The position numbers and the translations under genes are program-made. Under the pieces are notes generated by a model. The model was given only the letters and a program-made list of their open reading frames with translations. It ran no database searches and had not been told where the DNA came from. DNA of 64,000 bases from Rhabditoides inermis (Eukaryota; Nematoda; Chromadorea; Rhabditida; Rhabditidae). Within the stretch, counting starts at the first letter, position 1; each line of letters opens with the position of its first letter. The stretch lies in contig CAWZYM010000394.1 of the NCBI GenBank assembly GCA_963966185.1, positions 372,001 to 436,000 on the forward strand. Direction: 5' to 3'. Below are positions 58,123 through 64,000 of the stretch, piece after piece.

Positions 58123-61029
58123 TCAGGGAGTGGGTTCGATGAGGGAAGAGGTCTCATCAGTCACCGCAGTGGAAACCGTACCGGGGTTGGAAAGGTTTTT
58201 GAAGAGCTGATCGAACTTGAGGCCATCCAAGAGGGGCTCGTACTCGGAGTTGCCGTCGGAGAGGTGGAAAGAGGGAGGCCGGGGGGAAGAGCGGGCAGGG
58301 GGAGATGGAGGAGGAGAGGGAGGAGGGGAAGGAGGAGGGCGAGGGCGAGGCAGAGGCGGGTCGTGGATCTCGAAGAAGCTGCGACGAACGTATGACTTGA
58401 TGAAGATTTGATGGGGGTTGTTCGGATCTTCGTACCGAACCTTGAACTCCGTGTCATCTAAAAGGGAAAGAGTTATAGAGAGTCATATGAGAGGCGGACT
58501 GACGTCGGAGGACAGTGTTGATAGGGAATGCCCACAGCCCCCATCCGAACACATCTTCCCAGTTCTGTGCCTTTCCTTGGTTGTAGTCCGCCTTCGGGTC
58601 GCCTCTGCAATCCACAACCTTACCCTCCTATCACATATCACACGCTTCTGTCAGACTCTTTGTCGGTGTTATTTTGGTTCTCGTAATTACAGTGCGTAGT
58701 ACATACGTGCATACGTCGTCGCCTATTTTGAACAGGAAATAGGACTGTAGCAACTAGAAGTTTCTCAAGTCTACCTCTACTCATTCTAGCAATTGTGACT
58801 TTCGTAATTGTCTCGCAGCGGCTGTCAGTTGTAAACACTTCCAAATGATACAGTCAGGCGTTTCTCGTTGATAATTGTCTTTGGGGGAAAAACGTGGGAC
58901 GCGGCAAGTGGCAGTTTGTTGGACAGGGGAGAGAGGGGGTGATTGGGGGTTGCAACGCCCACGGATTCCTACACTCACAACAGCGCATGACACGACAGCA
59001 TTTGCAATGAGCGGGTACAAGCTTTCTATTCTGTTTTTTTTTTCATCGCGTTCTTTGAAAAGTTGGCCAATTCCGCTAATTGCCGAGACAAACGTTGAAT
59101 CAACCCCACTAATTACAGACACGCACTTCACAAGTGCGAAATAATTTCTCCTCAATAGCACGCGGTACATGTACTTTCTGTCTCTGTTGCTTTTGCAGCC
59201 AAGAAGTCACCGAATGCATACGCCGTTGAGCTGCTCGCAGGTTGTCTCATTGAAGGCGATGAGGGTGTAGTGGTAGAGGATCAGATCACCGAGCGGGAAG
59301 TAGCCGAAGATCTGGAGAGGGGGAGGATGAAGGAAGGATAGGGAGGGGACCACGTACACACTGGGGCACGAGGGCGACCAGGAGATGGATGAACCAGTGC
59401 ATGTTGTCGTGCCAGTCGGGCAGCATCCAGAACCGGACGAGCGCCTCCACCGAAGTGAGCGCGTACCACACGATAGACACGTACGCCCAAATCACGTACA
59501 GGTTGAAGTACTTGTAGTTGGCGACGCCCACGCACTGCAAGGGAAGAGTGAGAAGGGAGAGGGAGAGGGGCACGCACTCGATTGATCCAGGGGCAGTGGT
59601 GGTCGAATTTGAGCGCGCACTGTCCACACGAGGAGCAGTGGTGCGCCCGGTCCGGCTTCAGGTGCGCACACTCGTAGCAGTACCTGAACGAGACCCGTGA
59701 GACGTCGCTGAGACGTGGCAGTTTCAGAACCATCACACCTTCAAACTACAGTGATATACGTTTATGTTCGATCGAAACCCCAATCTGACACGCGCAGTGA
59801 GGTTGAATTGCGGGGCTGCGTCGGTATAAGCACTTCAGCACACAATACAGCTATTTCTGTCTGTTCCTGAGTCACTGCAAGTCATACTGGCGTGATAGTT
59901 AGAGAGACGGATGCGTCCCTCTAATCGCCACCCTCGGGCCACAACACAAGTGCACTTCCAGCTACTGTAAATAGACGAGTAGCATGCACTGGGAGCACGC
60001 GGGCAAAGGGCAATCGAAGGACGACGGAGGCAGGCTTGCTGATGATAGGCGGGTGATTGGCGGTTGTGGGGCAGAGGACAGGGCTCGCGGGGACTCGCCT
60101 GATGCGTCCCGCCTTGTCGCACTCTGCAAACACCAGCCCCCTCCTCTTCGCGAAACCGTCCAGCACCTCGGTCTGCCGCGCAATCTGCTCCCCCGAAGAC
60201 TTGTCCACAATATACCTGCAACAAAGCATTTGCATATCAGTCATTCGCCCGGACACGACCGCCCCGTCACCGTTCGGCCTGCGAAAATGAATACAAACAT
60301 CGTGAAAATGACAGAAGTTATGTTTGGCTATAATTACACGTGGCAAAACTTGTTTGTTTTGCAACAGCTTCTTCGAGAGAGGAGGAGGTTGGTAATGACA
60401 GGCTGCTGAGAATAACTCTGCCGCTTTCTTCTATGCACACTTATTCTTTCGCCTCCTCACTTCTCATCCACCATTGGAGTGCAGGCTTTCAGATCCTCGA
60501 GTAGTGACTCATCCGCCTGAGAATAAGACATGCAGGGGGTACTGTAGGGTACCGTATACCTTGTAAGCGGGCGGCACACGGGCGATAGGGGTGATCTGGG
60601 TGCGAATGAGGGAGACTATACTCATTCCGGAGAGAATCGTGTACACAGTCAAGTATAAGGCACCCTGAAGGCAATGTGGACGTCAGCCCACAAGGGAACA
60701 AGATATACCTGAATAGCCGACGTGAGCAGTCGGTCGCAGATTATCCACACGTAGACGTAGTACCTGAAAACAGACGGTTTCCAATCGTTAAACTCTCACT
60801 TAATAGTGCTACTCATAGAAAACATCGACTATCAATCGATATCATTCGATAACATGACTCACATGTGTACGAAAGCGGCGATCTGGGCGATGAAGAGGCT
60901 GTTGAGGCAGCGGGTGAGGATCCAGCCACTGGGAAGAACGGAGGTAGGATAGACGGAGGGATAGTACCTGATAGGATGACGGGCTCTGTGCTCGCGCACC
61001 CACGTGTAGATCTTCGAGTACCACGACAT
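58123..61029 (-). CDS. DHHC-type protein S-palmitoyltransferase
   Basis: Eleven exons read in phase on the minus strand to 451 residues: 61029-60968, 60928-60863, 60763-60709, 60664-60560, 60516-60461, 60278-60099, 59683-59578, 59534-59358, 59311-59222, 58627-58504 and 58457-58123. It attaches palmitate to cysteines of membrane proteins. The zinc-binding, catalytic domain is complete: [20 protein letters not shown] followed by [20 protein letters not shown]. Membrane segments lie in exons 2-4 (two, before the domain) and in the exons after it ([11 protein letters not shown] and FIHLLVALV), the usual four-pass topology. NETTCEQL is the family's TTxE motif. The C-terminus is proline-rich ([10 protein letters not shown]) and ends with [16 protein letters not shown]. 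The intron before the catalytic exon has a GC donor (ATCAG|GCGAGT at 60098). It resembles the zDHHC2/15/20 group. Confidence 0.94.
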
Positions 61030-61414
61030 CTGAACAGAGCGAGTGGAGACGGGGAGGGGAAGACAGGGGAAGACAGGTCACTCGCACCGATCACAGCATC
61101 GCGAGACAGCAGCCGCCGTCGAAGCAAGAAGGGGAAATGACAAGGCCCGCGCGGTCCTTCCCACGTCTCCCACACACGTCTCTCGAACCTCACTCATGTC
61201 CCCGTATTCCTATGTCTCCTCGCACCCAGATGCGCCCTCTCACGTGCCACATTGCAACCGCCATAAATTAGTTCTTTATCAGTTGGTAATCAGCGATCCT
61301 GGCTTCTCCGGTAGCAGTTCTCTCGGCGCGTTGTGGAGGGTAATCGATTGATATGCTGCAATTGGGTGTGAAGGAAAGGAAGAGGGGGGAGATAAGAACA
61401 AGGCAGTAGTCCCC
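61030..61414. promoter_or_regulatory. Shared divergent promoter region
   Basis: 385 bp separate the start codons of the palmitoyltransferase (-) and the transporter (+). No TATA box is obvious on either side, so coordinated or bidirectional control is possible but not shown. Confidence 0.4.
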
Positions 61415-61445
61415 ATGGACGCTCAACAGCTCAGGTGAGTAATGC

Positions 61446-61493
<48 letters not shown>

Positions 61494-64000
61494 GACCTGT
61501 GTTGACCTGTGTTTGTATTAGTACTAGTAGTGTTTGTTTTCCATGACTTCCCTTCCATGATTGTCCATTCCATTCGCAATGTGTCCTTCCAGGGTGCGAG
61601 CCCTTCCAAAGAAAAAGCACGATGTCGTATTCTACACTCATTTTGAAGAGGTACTTTTTTACTTACAAGCTTGTTTGTTTTATTGTTAGGAAATGTGTAC
61701 TGCCTTACATTTACATAGATGTATTCCTAATTACTGACAATAATAATGTTTTCAAGATTATAACTGTCATGTGCAGGTTCTTCGCAAGGTGAACCCGTTC
61801 GGACCCTACCAGATTTTCTGCTGTATTGTTATTCTCTACGCTTCTATCGAATGGGCAGGTGAGATGATTTCAGATTTTGTGTTCTCATTTTTATTTAGTT
61901 TGTCTCATTTACGTAGTGCAGTATGCAGTACGTAAACGTTGTTTGCAATTTATGTTTTATGACCATAATCTAAATTTTCTGTAATACGACTGCAACGTAA
62001 CGAAATATCGAAACCCAATTCATGAATATACAATGACAAAGAATGTAGAAAACTCATTAGTGAATTGATCACTTCGTAACGAACGAGAAATACCTTTTTT
62101 AGATTGCGTGATTCACACTAGAGAGTAGAAGTGGTAGTAAAAACATATAGTGTACTTTATATTTATTCGGTTGTTTTATCGACTGGTATATGAAAATGTA
62201 TTTATATTTTTATGTACCATAACGTTACGTGGCATTGTCCAGTCGCAGTTGAAATACTAAAATTAGTGTCGAATTTAGTGTGGTATGCTTCTCAAAATCT
62301 ATTTTTGTTCACTGATCTGATCACCACCAATACCCCGCACTCGTTTTATAGCTGATAGACATGACCCACTACGCCATCACAACATCACGTATCGATCTCC
62401 ACAGAACTATGCGCATTTAGTACATCTTCTGTCGATCTTTACAGTACTCTTTCCTCGGTAGCCGACATATGATCGGCTTTCGATGTGCTTAGCAGCTTAG
62501 TGTTGCTATCAGAAGAGAGATGTGATCGAGTCCGGAACAAGAGAGAAGGAGGGGGAGATAGGCGGGAGTGGAATGGACGCGATAAATTGAGACGTGCCAC
62601 AGCTGGCTGATAGGGCGTGCTTCATGACGCAAAGTGATCAAGATGTTTCGGAATGAATTAAAAAGGATATGCGTGTTTAGGTAACAGCACGTTCATGTAT
62701 GTTCTGGGATCCCTCGAGCCGGACTGGAATTGCACCCTGAACACGGGAGGATATCAGATGATCAAGGTTCAAAAACACGAGTGAATGTAAAGACGTAACT
62801 AACATTGACACTTCAGGCACCGACTGATGACGACAAGTGCGCGTTTCTGAAGACACAGTGCAAAGACTACAAGGCGGTAAGTGGTATTCTCTCATCACTT
62901 CAATAGCCTCCCGTTCAGTCGACGGAGGCAGAATTCGATTCGGTGGTGGGCAAGTTCAAGATGGTGTGCGATCACAAGAAGGAGAGCAAGTACATCGAGA
63001 TCGCGCAGGCGGGAGGATCGGTGAGGCAGTGGCGAGCCACTCTTGCACCATGCTCCTTCAGCTGCTGGGTTCGATCATCGGAGGCCACATGGGCGACCAT
63101 CTGGGACGACGCACCATCTTCTTCTCCGGACAGCTCCTCATCATCATCACATCCATCATGAGTACTGCTGCCACTGTGAGTACTGTTTGCAAACTCACGT
63201 GTTTTTACACTGTGTCAGTGATCATATAGTTTTTAGATATCGTTTACGCAATCCTCATATTCAGGGCTGGATCTCGTTCGCTTCAATCCAGGGAGTGAAC
63301 TGTTTCCTGTACGGAGTGATCGAGGTCACCTCACTCACTATGATGATGGAGTACACCAGCAACAAGTAGCCACTCCTACCTCTTTTGCCTCCTCTATCAC
63401 CCACTTGCAGGTATCGCATGATCCTCAACGCCTGCTTCCAGACGCCTTTCGCCTACATGACCATGGCACTCATTGCCTATCTTACAAAGGTACGTGTTGA
63501 GAGCGGGAAACGAGAGACAGCACGCTTGTTGTTCAGGACTGGCAGAACTACTTCATCTTCCTTAACCTGGTATCGTCTCCTCTGACGATCGGCTTCATGT
63601 TGTTCCTGGAGAGTCCCCGCTGGCTCATCGCCCGCAATCAGCTCGACAAGGCGTGCGATGTACTCAATGACATGGCACATCAGAGGTGGAACAACACAAA
63701 GGCCAAGTTCACCACCAACGACCTGTCTGCCATTCACAAGGACGAGAAGAAGAAGCGCTTCTATACCATCTACCATTTGTTCTCCACTAAGAGGTGAGAG
63801 AGGGGGGGGGAGAGGGGAGATGACCTCTATTGCAGGATGGCGAAGCAGTCTGCGATGCAGATGCTGTCCATGTTCACGTACGCCATGGTGTCCAACACCT
63901 ACCTCTACACTGTCAAGGGAATGCATGGTGCGTTCTGTGATGTCTACTGTTATAAATCACTCATGTTTGCATTTGCAGATTCGCAGATCCTCTTCCTCTT
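61415..64000 (+). CDS. SLC22-type organic ion transporter, 5' part
   Basis: Twelve exons in phase up to the window edge: 61415-61434, 61593-61650, 61777-61858, 62681-62766, 62817-62876, 62919-63020, 63062-63175, 63265-63365, 63411-63489, 63537-63793, 63836-63927 and 63979 onward; about 357 residues seen. Major facilitator family. The first membrane segment (YQIFCCIVILYASIEWAG) is followed by a large loop with Cys and an N-glycosylation site (NST, WNCTL). Then comes the MFS loop signature GGHMGDHLGRR. LFLESPRWLIARNQLDKA is the SLC22 hallmark ending the first half. A charged central loop (KDEKKKR) follows. The substrate (organic cation, carnitine or anion) cannot be told. The intron 61859-62680 is long and shows nothing recognisable. 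Confidence 0.93.

Overview
The window is nematode nuclear DNA. It has two cuticle collagen genes with nematode domain layout, many short introns (about 40-60 nt) with GT..TTTCAG ends, nematode-type seven-transmembrane receptor genes, very short intergenic gaps and abundant (GA)n/(CT)n microsatellites. A rhabditid, perhaps a diplogastrid, would fit, but I cannot fix the species. All gene models were built by hand from splice signals and reading-phase continuity, without a search.

Layout. 1-2000: end of a Tyr/Pro-rich low-complexity gene (+). 2572-6198: a many-pass membrane protein (+), whose cytoplasmic tail may lie at 12236-12857 across a 6-kb intron. That intron would contain two antisense genes (6510-8164 and 9617-11644) and a broken LINE reverse transcriptase. 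The second antisense gene carries a 92-bp coding minisatellite. 13103-17417: two tandem receptor paralogues; a third, at 29446-30973, is broken by a piece of 28S rDNA. Between the second and third lies about 12 kb of repeats: a ~130-bp satellite, a ~190-bp purine/pyrimidine megasatellite (19660-25530), terminal-inverted-repeat elements and a dispersed repeat. 32595-33968 and 42033-43157: two collagen genes, each with a TATA box. Between them are a partial membrane-protein gene (-), a foldback element, CT-rich repeats and a charged unknown gene (38960-40346).

43937-45624: an intron-containing gene resembling the replication-initiator (Rep) proteins of circular single-stranded DNA viruses, with key motifs eroded. 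I consider this the most unusual gene here. 47072-49734: a glutamine-rich protein, apparently a transcription cofactor, whose introns are all phase 0. 50755-51850: a small single-pass membrane protein. 51851-56140: repeats and intergenic DNA. 56221-57801: a cytosolic sulfotransferase (+), convergent with a DHHC palmitoyltransferase (58123-61029, -). The latter is divergent from an SLC22-type transporter that runs off the right edge (61415 onward, +).

There is no operon-like pathway. The genes are mostly independent housekeeping, cuticle and receptor genes, and the repeats explain most of the gene-poor stretches. Several frame slips in otherwise good exons could be assembly errors, and I mark them as such.
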